NCBI GenBank assembly: GCA_946627565.1
Contig: CAMOVR010000004.1
Coordinates: 1-58,934, forward strand
DNA from: an uncultured Clostridia bacterium
Lineage (GTDB): Bacteria > Bacillota > Clostridia > Christensenellales > Aristaeellaceae
DNA length: 58,934 nucleotides
Direction: 5' to 3'
In this document: one piece after another, positions 7,998-15,471 of the stretch
Numbering within the stretch: position 1 is the first letter of the stretch
Layout: each line of letters starts with the position of its first letter
Position numbers and translations under genes: made by a program
The notes under the pieces: generated by a model
Database searches by the model: none
What the model was told of the DNA's origin: nothing
What the model saw: the letters and a program-made list of their open reading frames with translations, nothing else

Positions 7998-8339
7998 ATG
8001 CCTTCCATCATGAACATCGATATGCAGTCCGATACCTTCGGAGACCTGAAAAGGGATATGGGAATCGGCATCAACGCCCTGCTTCGGAATATGCAGGAAT
8101 ATGGGGCCGATGAAGCATCCATGACCGTGAAGCTGACCATCCTGCTCAGCGATTACTCCGTCGAAAAGAATGGGCAAAGCAGACCCGCCACGAAGCCGAT
8201 ATTCAAGCACAAGGTTTCCTATACCGTCCAAGCCAAGAATGAAATTGAAGGAAAGCTGTATGGCGATTTTGCGCTGGAATCCAACGGCAACGGAATGTAT
8301 CAGCTGGTGCCCATGTCCGAGCAATTACGCATGACGTAA
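7998..8339 (+). CDS. Hypothetical early protein
   Basis: 113 residues; the ATG at 7998 follows AAAGGAG. Contains a mostly beta C-terminal half (FKHKVSYTVQAKNEIEGKL). It is the last gene of the early array. Not recognised. Confidence 0.6.
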   Translation: MPSIMNIDMQSDTFGDLKRDMGIGINALLRNMQEYGADEASMTVKLTILLSDYSVEKNGQSRPATKPIFKHKVSYTVQAKNEIEGKLYGDFALESNGNGMYQLVPMSEQLRMT

Positions 8340-8370
8340 GAACAGGCTGTATTCATGGCGCGTTTTGTGT

Positions 8371-8376
8371 TATAAT
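8371..8376 (+). promoter_or_regulatory. Candidate -10 box before the ArpU-like gene
   Basis: A perfect TATAAT stands 61 nt before the GTG start of the ArpU-like gene. The sequence 17 nt upstream is not a good -35, so this would be a weak or activator-dependent promoter. Confidence 0.35.
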
Positions 8377-8436
8377 ATCAACAGTTTCTTTTGTTTTTCC
8401 GCATTTTCCGCACGTCAGGCAAGGAGGGAAAGCCAG

Positions 8437-8835
8437 GTGAAAGTATACGAACTGCAGCAGTTGGTATATTTAGAGAAGCTCATCCAATGCGAACAGGAAC
8501 GTTTGGATGATTTATATGAGCAGGCCGGACTTCATTCGCCTGGTTTTTCCGATATGCCAAAAGCGCCTGGCGTCCGTGACAAGATTGGTGAACTGGTGCC
8601 GAAGATTGTGGACCAGGACGCGGAGATTAAAGCAAATATCCGAAAATACACCGATACAAGGGAAAGAATCCTCCGCTTCATCAATCACATTCAAAACCCA
8701 AGAGTGAAGCTGATTGTCATTAAGCGGTTTATCAATCAGCAATCATGGCAGGATATTGCGGGTGAGCTTGGCGGCAAGGAAACGGAATATACGGTAAAGC
8801 AATGCGTGTACCGTTACCTGGAAACTGCGAATTGA
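8437..8835 (+). CDS. ArpU/DUF1492-like late transcription regulator
   Basis: 132 residues from GTG at 8437, chosen because AAGGAGG ends 9 nt before it. The N-terminal half is a coiled coil, followed by D-KIGELVPKIVDQDAEI and a C-terminal helix-turn-helix resembling sigma region 4 (VIKRFINQQSWQDIAGELGG then VKQCVYRYL). This matches the phage family often placed just before the packaging genes, thought to activate late transcription. The repeats in the following gap are possible targets. Confidence 0.75.
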   Translation: MKVYELQQLVYLEKLIQCEQERLDDLYEQAGLHSPGFSDMPKAPGVRDKIGELVPKIVDQDAEIKANIRKYTDTRERILRFINHIQNPRVKLIVIKRFINQQSWQDIAGELGGKETEYTVKQCVYRYLETAN

Positions 8836-8845
8836 ATAATCTTCT

Positions 8846-8874
8846 CCCGCTTCCGAAAGGAGGCGGGCTTTTTT
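8846..8874 (+). terminator. Rho-independent terminator after the regulator
   Basis: Stem CCCGCTTCC / GGAGGCGGG (one G-T pair) with a GAAA loop followed by CTTTTTT. It closes the early operon directly after the ArpU-like stop. Confidence 0.85.
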
Positions 8875-9201
8875 ATTTCTTATAAGTAATAAATCAATAA
8901 TTCGCGTTAATTCGCGTTTTATTCGCGCACGAAATGTTCCGAATGTCTCAAATGTCTCGAATGTCTCATTTGTTGCAAATGTCTCAAATGTCTCATATGT
9001 ATCGTCAACCTATGTTATAGTGCATGCTGTGAATTGATCTTAATCACGCAACAGGGCGGTTTCCTCCAAAAGAGGAGCCGCCTATTCTTATGCCAGGAAA
9101 GGGGAGAACAAAGATTCTGCGCAGCGTTTACTCCTTGCGCTGTGACGAAAACGGCATCCGGCTGCGGCCCGCCACCGTTCACCGGAACAAAGGAGGACAG
9201 T
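8875..9201 (+). promoter_or_regulatory. Repeat-rich gap between early and late genes
   Basis: This gap holds three spaced TTCGCG words (8901-8926) and then a run of 9-10 bp units related to AATGTCTCA from 8931 to 9003. The 15-nt word CAATAATTCGCGTTA (8895-8909) recurs at 55086-55100. It lies between the early terminator and the late operon, so it could bind the late activator or a replication initiator. A small ORF starts at 9090. Confidence 0.4.
8931..9003 (+). repeat. Short tandem repeat array, unit AATGTCTCR
   Basis: Seven or eight degenerate units of AATGTCTC[A/G/AT] run head to tail (exact at 8942, 8951, 8960 and later copies near 8978 and 8987). Spacing of 9-10 bp places successive units roughly on one face of the helix. 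This suggests a protein-binding array. Confidence 0.6.
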
Positions 9202-9251
9202 TTGATAAACATCAATTCTTATTCGCTCAGGCGAAACGGAACGGGCGGTAG
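9090..9251 (+). CDS. Tiny ORF with YSLR...RLRPATV motif, copy 1
   Basis: 53 residues. Its central segment VYSLRCDENGIRLRPATV resembles SYSLRRNGTGGRLRPATV in the next, overlapping ORF in another frame. The YSLR codons differ synonymously at all four positions, which argues that both are translated. GAGGAG lies 13 nt upstream, farther than usual. Function unknown. Confidence 0.35.
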   Translation: MPGKGRTKILRSVYSLRCDENGIRLRPATVHRNKGGQFDKHQFLFAQAKRNGR

Positions 9252-9333
9252 GCTGCGGCCCGCCACCGTGAGCAATGCTGCTTCTGTATGCGGCAGCCAG
9301 GCCCTGCGTCCCGGAAGGGAGGCGGCGGCATGA
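9202..9333 (+). CDS. Tiny ORF with YSLR...RLRPATV motif, copy 2
   Basis: 43 residues from TTG at 9202, with AAAGGAGG six nt upstream. It overlaps the previous ORF by 50 nt in a different frame and its stop overlaps the methyltransferase ATG (ATGA), which suggests translational coupling. A 19-bp stretch around CTGCGGCCCGCCACCGT is shared exactly with copy 1. Confidence 0.4.
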   Translation: MININSYSLRRNGTGGRLRPATVSNAASVCGSQALRPGREAAA

Positions 9334-10607
9334 AGATCGTGCAGAAGAAACTTTCTGAAATTCATAAGATCGAGCGGAACGTCAGAAAGCACAGCCCAGA
9401 ACAAATAGCCGAGTACACCCGCAGCGTGATTATGTTCGGCCAGCTGAAGCCTATCATCATTGATGAGCAGGGCGCGATCCTGGCGGGCAATGGTCTGTAC
9501 GACGCGCTGATCGGCGCTGGGAAAGATACAGCTGATTGCCTGGTGAAAACAGGGCTGTCGGAAAAGCAGAAGAAAAAGCTGATGATTGCCGACAACAGGC
9601 TGTATGAACTGGGATCCAATGACATGGACGCCCTGAATGATATTCTCCGCGAAATCGACGATACCGATATTCCCGGATGGGATGAGGATTTCCTGGAGCA
9701 ATTCTACAATTCCGATGATGGGGATGATCTGCTGGAGGATTATACAGAGGAATGGACGCACAGCGCCCGAAGGAATGAGCGGCCCGCGCCATCCAATGAC
9801 GCACCCAGGCCCCCGGTTGTATATCCTCCCGTTATGGATAATCCCCCGGAAGACCCCCCTCTACAACCCAAGGCTGTACGTGGTCAGATATACAGCCTCG
9901 GTAGACATAGACTTATGTGCGGTGACAGCACCAGCGGCGCGGACGTGGCCCGGCTGATGGGAAACCGGCTGGCTGACCTGTTACTCACAGACCCTCCGTA
10001 TAATGTGGATTATACAGGAGCGACCAAGGACGCGCTCAAGATCATGAATGACAATATGGAAGATGGCGCTTTCCGGCGATTCCTCACGGATGCCTTTACA
10101 TCTGCCAATGCCGTCATGAATCCCGGCGCTGCATTCTACATCTGGCACGCTGACAGTCACGGATTTGATGTTCGTGGGGCTTGCAGGGACAGCGGGTGGA
10201 ATGTTCGGCAATGCCTGATATGGAATAAAAACGCGCTTGTCCTGGGCAGGCAGGATTATCAATGGAAGCATGAGCCGTGCCTTTATGGTTGGAAGGACGG
10301 AGCGCCTCACCTGTGGACGTCTGACCGCAGGCAAACCACGGTGATGGACTTTGATAAGCCTCAGCGCTCCGATATTCATCCGACGATGAAGCCTGTGGCG
10401 CTGTTTGATTACCTGATCCAAAACAGCACAGAGCAGGGCGGCGCTGTCCTGGATTTGTTCGGCGGCAGCGGAACGACTATTATAGCCTGCGAACAAAATG
10501 GCCGCGATGCTTTTGTGATGGAGCTGGATCCACGGTATGTGGATGTGATTATCGCCCGGTGGGAGGAATTGACCGGTGAAAAGGCTGTCCTGGTAGAGCC
10601 TGGCTGA
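9330..10607 (+). CDS. ParB-like domain fused to N4/N6 DNA methyltransferase
   Basis: 425 residues from the ATG at 9330 (GGGAGG upstream). Residues 1-100 form a ParB/sulfiredoxin-like domain (ERNVRKHSPEQI, GQLKPIIIDEQG, ILAGNGLYDAL). A proline-rich linker (150-180) leads to a beta-class methyltransferase with DPPY at 221-224 and the AdoMet-binding FGGSGTT at 377-383. Such enzymes methylate the exocyclic amino group of adenine or cytosine. Its place before the terminase is common in Firmicutes phages. Likely roles are protection from host restriction or marking DNA for packaging. Confidence 0.9.
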   Translation: MKIVQKKLSEIHKIERNVRKHSPEQIAEYTRSVIMFGQLKPIIIDEQGAILAGNGLYDALIGAGKDTADCLVKTGLSEKQKKKLMIADNRLYELGSNDMDALNDILREIDDTDIPGWDEDFLEQFYNSDDGDDLLEDYTEEWTHSARRNERPAPSNDAPRPPVVYPPVMDNPPEDPPLQPKAVRGQIYSLGRHRLMCGDSTSGADVARLMGNRLADLLLTDPPYNVDYTGATKDALKIMNDNMEDGAFRRFLTDAFTSANAVMNPGAAFYIWHADSHGFDVRGACRDSGWNVRQCLIWNKNALVLGRQDYQWKHEPCLYGWKDGAPHLWTSDRRQTTVMDFDKPQRSDIHPTMKPVALFDYLIQNSTEQGGAVLDLFGGSGTTIIACEQNGRDAFVMELDPRYVDVIIARWEELTGEKAVLVEPG

Positions 10608-10648
10608 TAATCACATTATTCTATACGCCGTTGTTCCTGGCGTGACCG

Positions 10649-10707
10649 CTGACAGGCTTTTGGCGTGTTGGGTGAAGACAAGCCTGGCTTTCCCAAAAGC
10701 CTGTCAG
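10649..10707. repeat. 15-bp inverted repeat upstream of the terminase genes
   Basis: Arms CTGACAGGCTTTTGG (10649-10663) and its exact complement CCAAAAGCCTGTCAG (10693-10707) are separated by 29 nt. In lambda-like and P2-like phages the packaging start lies just upstream of the small terminase gene, so this is a candidate terminase recognition site. An operator or RNA element is the alternative. Confidence 0.55.
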
Positions 10708-10820
10708 AAGGGCTATTTTGGGGGCTGCTGAAAAAATCGGCGCGGCGAAAAAGGTACTGTCCGCGCTCGGCCCGAGGCCCGCGCCTTCTGCGACCCCAAA
10801 TCTCGCACACTCTGAAAATG

Positions 10821-10910
10821 AAAAAATGCCCATTTCGTTACGTTTTTTGTACGAAACCCGAGAAAAAGTGATGTTCGGAGTAAAAAAATGCCCGTTTCGG
10901 TGACTTTTTC
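10821..10910 (+). repeat. Paired repeat AAAAAATGCCCRTTTCG before terS
   Basis: Two direct copies (10821-10837 and 10883-10899) differ at one base and lie 62 nt apart. An inverted repeat GAAAAAGT/ACTTTTTC (10862-10869 / 10903-10910) spans the second. No coding frame is convincing. Together with the 15-bp inverted repeat this makes the 10608-10941 gap a probable packaging or regulatory site. Confidence 0.45.
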
Positions 10911-10941
10911 ACACCAAGTTCAGCAATTGGAGGTGATATGC

Positions 10942-11517
10942 GTGAGCGAAGAGCCGAAAATGACGATAACGGACGATACCACAGTATCTACAACACAACT
11001 CGCAATGGTTCTTGGAATCACCGCCAGGCGCGTACAACAATTGACGCAGGACGGCACATTCCAGACAGAAACCCGAGGCCGTTTTATACTTGCGGATAAT
11101 GTTCAACGGTATATCACCTTCGTTACCGGCAATCAAATGTCGGAAGAAGAGAAGAAAATTGAAATTCAACGGCGCAGGTCAGAGGCAAAGTTGAAAACTT
11201 CAAAAGCCATTGTTGCTCACATGGAGGCTGAAGAATTGCGCGGTAATATGCACCGCTCTGAAGATGTATCTGCCATAACCGAGGACATGGTAAAAACCAT
11301 CAGAGCAATGCTGACCGCTCTTCCAGGGCGTCTGGCCGTTCCTGTTTCCAAGGCTGAATCGGCAGAAGAATGCTCTGTTATCATCCGCGATGGCGTATAT
11401 GCCGTTATGGAAGAACTCGCCAAGTATTCATATGATCCGGCAAAATATGAACAGCTTGTCAGAGAACGTCGTGAATGGTCAGAAAGAATTGAGCAGGATG
11501 CAGATGAAGACAACTAA
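10942..11517 (+). CDS. terS: Terminase small subunit
   Basis: 191 residues from GTG at 10942 (GGAGGTG six nt upstream; an earlier in-frame ATG at 10888 lacks a site). The N-terminus is a winged helix-turn-helix of the Nu1/DUF1441 type (TTQLAMVLGITARRVQQLTQDG), followed by long helices for oligomerisation (EEEKKIEIQRRRSEAKLKT). It should bind the packaging site and deliver DNA to the large subunit, whose gene overlaps its 3' end. Confidence 0.85.
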   Translation: MSEEPKMTITDDTTVSTTQLAMVLGITARRVQQLTQDGTFQTETRGRFILADNVQRYITFVTGNQMSEEEKKIEIQRRRSEAKLKTSKAIVAHMEAEELRGNMHRSEDVSAITEDMVKTIRAMLTALPGRLAVPVSKAESAEECSVIIRDGVYAVMEELAKYSYDPAKYEQLVRERREWSERIEQDADEDN

Positions 11518-13462
11518 TAATGAAGTTGCCGAAAGGAAAGAAGCGGCAGAAAGAAAAAGAGCGATTGATGCATTAAATTCAATCGTTTCAAAGGCCATGC
11601 AGGGATTTCGCCCGCCTGAGAATCTTACTGTTTCTGAATGGGCCGATAAACACCGCGTTCTTTCTCCTGAGACATCTGCAGAACCTGGTCCGTGGCGTAC
11701 AAGCCGGACACCATACCTGAAAGAACCGATGGACGCTTTCACGGATCCGAAAGTGCGTCATGTGGTAATGGTGGCCGCGTCCCAGGTAGGCAAGAGCGAA
11801 ATGCTCAATAACATCATGGGGTATATTATCCACCAGGATCCTGGCTCTATCCTCCTAATTGAACCCACAGTGACTGATGCGAAAGAGTATTCTAAACTTC
11901 GTATCTCTCCAATGATACGGGATAGTGCAATCCTTCGGCGCTTAGTCAGTTCAATAAAGAACAAGGACGGTAGCAACACCGTATTACAAAAAAGCTATCC
12001 CGGTGGCATTCTGACAATGTGTGGTTCAACAGAAGCTCATGCTCTGGCTTCAAAACCCATTAAAAATGTGCTCGGCGATGAACGTGACCGTTGGGCAACA
12101 TCTGCAGGGCGTGAAGGTGACCCTTGGTCGCTGGCCATGGCCCGCCAGACTACCTTTTATAACGCTAAATCCTTTGAAGTTTCCACTCCAACCATCAAGG
12201 GAGCATCTGCAATTGAAAAGGCATTCTATACCGGTACCCAGGAGCGTTGGTGTACCAAATGCCCGCATTGCGGAGAATATCACAACATCCGGTGGTCTGA
12301 TATCCGGTATGAGTACAACGCAAAAGAAGTGAACGGGAAAAATGTTTTTGATGTAAAAACCGTTTATTATGTCTGCCCGGAATGCGGCGGTATTTCATAT
12401 GAGCATCAGATGAAGCGCTCACCGGCAAAGTGGATTGCTGAGAATCCCGATGCTTATGAGAATGGTACACGTTCTTTCTGGCTTAACGCTTTCTGTTCTC
12501 CGTGGAAAAGCTGGGACAGTATTGTTCTGGAATACCTGGAAGCCCTGGGCGATATCGAAAAATTAAAAGTCAAATACAATACGTTATTTGGCGAACTGTG
12601 GGAGGATCGCGGCGGGCTTGAGGATGAAGATGCATTCCTTGCCAGGCGTGAAGAATACAAAGCAGAACTTCCGTCCGGTGTACTTGTGCTTACGGCTGGT
12701 GTCGACGTCCAGGATGACCGACTGGAATATGAGGTTGTCGGTTATGGACTGCGGAATGAAAGCTGGGGTATAAAACGTGGCCAGATCATGGGAAGGCCCG
12801 ACGATCCACAGGTGTGGGAAACGCTCGACGATATTCTGAAACACGTTTACCGGTATGAAAGCGGAAAAGGGCTCCGGATCAGCATGACATTCGTTGATGA
12901 TGGTGGGCATTTTACCCAGCAGGTCAGGCATGAATGCTCAAAGCGTATCGGGATGCGTGTATTTGACTGCAAGGGCTTTGCCGGTGACGGCAGGCCCTTT
13001 ACTTCTCCTCCTAAAAAAGTCCAAATCATGCTACGCGGGCGCTACATCGGTACATGCTGGCAGTACCAATTGGGTGTCGATGCTGGAAAGCAGATGATTA
13101 TGGATAATCTGAAGGTTCAGACACCCGGCCCCAGGTATTGCCACTTTCCTAAGAATGATGATTGCGGATATGGCCATGCCTTTTTTGTTGGCCTGCTTTC
13201 GGAACATCTTGTCTATAAAGAGCATAACCGCAATCCTTGGGTCTGGGAGAAGATTCCGGGCCATGAACGCAACGAGCCACTCGACTGCAGGAATTATTCA
13301 CTCGCTGCTTTCAAGGCGCTGGCTCCTGATATGGATGCATTGCTGCGAAGAAGCAAAACTACAGCATCCGGCGCTGAAGCTAAGAAGCCCGCTCCGGCTA
13401 TAAAAAAAGCTGCAAAACCGCGCTCCATCGAGCAGCGCATGAACAATTTTTTTGATTGGTGA
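11498..13462 (+). CDS. terL: Terminase large subunit, lambda GpA type
   Basis: 654 residues from ATG 11498 (a second in-frame ATG is at 11504). The ATPase half has AASQVGKS at 93-100 and a conserved LGDERDRW segment. A zinc ribbon (CTKCPHCGEYH ... YVCPECGG) separates it from the nuclease half, which starts with LTAGVDVQDDRLE, where the aspartates should bind metal. Length and order agree with the GpA family. It cuts concatemers and pumps DNA into the prohead. The start overlaps terS. Confidence 0.95.
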   Translation: MQMKTTNNEVAERKEAAERKRAIDALNSIVSKAMQGFRPPENLTVSEWADKHRVLSPETSAEPGPWRTSRTPYLKEPMDAFTDPKVRHVVMVAASQVGKSEMLNNIMGYIIHQDPGSILLIEPTVTDAKEYSKLRISPMIRDSAILRRLVSSIKNKDGSNTVLQKSYPGGILTMCGSTEAHALASKPIKNVLGDERDRWATSAGREGDPWSLAMARQTTFYNAKSFEVSTPTIKGASAIEKAFYTGTQERWCTKCPHCGEYHNIRWSDIRYEYNAKEVNGKNVFDVKTVYYVCPECGGISYEHQMKRSPAKWIAENPDAYENGTRSFWLNAFCSPWKSWDSIVLEYLEALGDIEKLKVKYNTLFGELWEDRGGLEDEDAFLARREEYKAELPSGVLVLTAGVDVQDDRLEYEVVGYGLRNESWGIKRGQIMGRPDDPQVWETLDDILKHVYRYESGKGLRISMTFVDDGGHFTQQVRHECSKRIGMRVFDCKGFAGDGRPFTSPPKKVQIMLRGRYIGTCWQYQLGVDAGKQMIMDNLKVQTPGPRYCHFPKNDDCGYGHAFFVGLLSEHLVYKEHNRNPWVWEKIPGHERNEPLDCRNYSLAAFKALAPDMDALLRRSKTTASGAEAKKPAPAIKKAAKPRSIEQRMNNFFDW

Positions 13463-13473
13463 GGTGATTGGCG

Positions 13474-13728
13474 ATGGATAAAGCCACCGTACAGAAGCGG
13501 CTCACGTATTGGCGTGAACAACTCGGAAAACTGATGGATGCTTACGCGACGCTGATATCTGGTGGCGTAAAATCGTATCAGATTGATGATCGCCAGTTGA
13601 CCCGCTTTGATATCCCTTTTCTCCGCAAGGCAATTGACGAAGCGGAGGAAAAGGTTGATCAGCTTGAAGCCTTGCTGGAAGGAATAAAGCCTCGTAAAGC
13701 ATTCGGTATTTTGCCGCGTGACTGGTAA
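13474..13728 (+). CDS. gpW/DUF6148-like head-tail joining protein
   Basis: 84 residues from ATG 13474, six nt after GAGGTGA; a TTG at 13468 is possible but too close. Two helices surround a small beta pair containing GVKSYQIDDRQLTRFD, the pattern of gpW-like or DUF6148 proteins found between terminase and portal. It probably plugs the portal and helps attach the tail. Confidence 0.75.
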   Translation: MDKATVQKRLTYWREQLGKLMDAYATLISGGVKSYQIDDRQLTRFDIPFLRKAIDEAEEKVDQLEALLEGIKPRKAFGILPRDW

Positions 13729-13761
13729 CCATGGAATATCGCCGTGAGGCGTTATTCATAT

Positions 13762-13810
13762 GGGCTGACGGCGGAGTTTTGTCTCCTTTCGCCGCTACAG
13801 CCCTATTTTT
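13762..13810 (+). terminator. Hairpin followed by TATTTTT before the portal gene
   Basis: Arms GGGCTG / CAGCCC enclose an inner pairing CGGCG / CGCCG and are followed by TATTTTT. It could partly terminate transcripts between terL-gpW and the portal, or serve as an mRNA processing or stability element. It is the only strong hairpin within the head operon. Confidence 0.5.
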
Positions 13811-13833
13811 GTAAAGAATGGAGGTGGTAAAAC

Positions 13834-15471
13834 GTGAGTTTCAGCCTGAACAATCTGGCTCGGCAGATGAATATGGCAGATATGCGGGAGATCAAAGCCA
13901 GCGGCTACAGCGAAGCGGGAGCCAGCACAACGCGCAGGGCGCTCAAGGGCTTTACTGCGTCATCCAGCAGCCCCAACGAAGATATTAACTGGAATCAATA
14001 CCGTCTGCGGCAGCGAGGGCGCATGCTTTATATGTCCAGTCCCGTGGCGGCGTCAGCCATCAAAACCAACCGCACAAAGATTGTCGGCGTTGGCCTGAAT
14101 CTGAAAAGTAGCATTGATTATCAGTTCCTGCAAATGACGCCTGAAGCCGCAAAGGACTGGCAGAAGAACACAGAACGTGAATTTGCTCTTTGGGCGAACA
14201 AGCGAGAAAACTGCGATGCCATCGGCATGAATAACTTTGCAGGAATCCAGCAGTTGGCGGTTATGAGTTGGCTGACGAATGGTGATGTTTTTGCCCTTTT
14301 CCAGCGTTACGATCCTACACCGCTCAACCCGTATTCCCTGCGTATTCATATGATCGAAGCTGACCGCGTAAGCACGCCGAATGTCAGCAATCATGTTGTC
14401 GGAGGAATGAGCACGGATGGCATCAATAAAAAGACCGGCAATCGGATTTTTGATGGTGTCGAAGTCGATAAAAACGGCATGGTTGTAGCTTATCACATTT
14501 GCAATGTTTATCCAAGGCAGGCACTACGTGAAATAGACAATGTGAAGTGGCAGCGCGTAATGGCTTATGGCAAACGAACCGGCCTCCCTAATATATTGCA
14601 GATCCTGGATGCGGAGCGGCCCGATCAGTATCGCGGCGTGACTTATCTCGCCCCGGTTATTGAAAGCCTGCTGAACATCAGCAGATATACGCAATCTGAA
14701 TTAATGGCCGCTTTGATTCAGAGTTTCTTTACTGCCTGGATTTATACGGAGACCAACCCGGCGCAAATTCCAATCAACGAGGTTGGATACGGCGATGATG
14801 ATTCTCCTGACAATCCCCCCGACAGCAACGCTTCTGATAACCCAAATGAATACGAAATGGGACCAGGTACAGTTATTCATTTGAAGGATGGAGAAAAGAT
14901 CGCATTCGGCGAACCGAAAATCCCGTCTGCCGGATTCGATACCTTCTTCAAGACGATCTGCCGTGAAATTGGTGCTGCACTCGAAATTCCATACGATACG
15001 CTGCTGAAAGAATTTAACGCTTCTTATTCAGCATCCCGTGCGGCATTGATGGAAGCCTGGGAAGGATTCAAAATGCGGCGTGAATGGCTTGTGAATATGC
15101 TTTGCCAGCCTGTTTATGAAGTATGGCTTTCTGAAGCTGTGGCGCTCGGAAGAATCAATGCTCCCGGATTCTTTGCGGATCCGCGCATCCGTGCCGCATG
15201 GTGCTCTGCTCAATGGCTCGGCCCTGTTCAAGGACAGCTTGACCCTGTCAAAGAAGTCGAGGCAGACATTCTGTCTGTGGCACATGGATATAAGACGCAC
15301 CAGCAAGTCACCAGGGAGCATGGCGGCGGTGACTGGAATGAAAACGTGGAGCAGCTTGGGCCTGAGAATGAAGCGTTGAAAAAAGCCGGAGGTATTGTAG
15401 GCGTTTCCGATGTGAAAAACGGTTTCGGCTCTCCAACGGAAGGAGATGGTGGAAATGAGCAAAGCGAATAG
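13834..15471 (+). CDS. Portal protein, lambda gpB family
   Basis: 545 residues from GTG with GGAGGTGG upstream. Family features include an N-terminal arginine-rich YRLRQRGRMLYMSSPVAASAI, KTNRTKIVGVGLN and the AWEGFKMRREWL region. The dodecameric ring at one capsid vertex is the DNA channel and terminase docking site. The C-terminus overlaps the protease gene by 17 nt, suggesting coupled translation. Confidence 0.95.
   Translation: MSFSLNNLARQMNMADMREIKASGYSEAGASTTRRALKGFTASSSSPNEDINWNQYRLRQRGRMLYMSSPVAASAIKTNRTKIVGVGLNLKSSIDYQFLQMTPEAAKDWQKNTEREFALWANKRENCDAIGMNNFAGIQQLAVMSWLTNGDVFALFQRYDPTPLNPYSLRIHMIEADRVSTPNVSNHVVGGMSTDGINKKTGNRIFDGVEVDKNGMVVAYHICNVYPRQALREIDNVKWQRVMAYGKRTGLPNILQILDAERPDQYRGVTYLAPVIESLLNISRYTQSELMAALIQSFFTAWIYTETNPAQIPINEVGYGDDDSPDNPPDSNASDNPNEYEMGPGTVIHLKDGEKIAFGEPKIPSAGFDTFFKTICREIGAALEIPYDTLLKEFNASYSASRAALMEAWEGFKMRREWLVNMLCQPVYEVWLSEAVALGRINAPGFFADPRIRAAWCSAQWLGPVQGQLDPVKEVEADILSVAHGYKTHQQVTREHGGGDWNENVEQLGPENEALKKAGGIVGVSDVKNGFGSPTEGDGGNEQSE

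Noticed and set aside
8365-8436. Earlier in-frame ATG for the ArpU-like gene
   Set aside because: It would place a Phe/Cys-rich leader over the -10 box; the GTG at 8437 has an AAGGAGG at good distance and matches the family's N-terminus.
9034-9201. Longer N-terminal extension of the tiny ORF at 9202
   Set aside because: The extension has no ribosome site and overlaps the other tiny ORF over most of its length; the TTG at 9202 has a near-ideal site.
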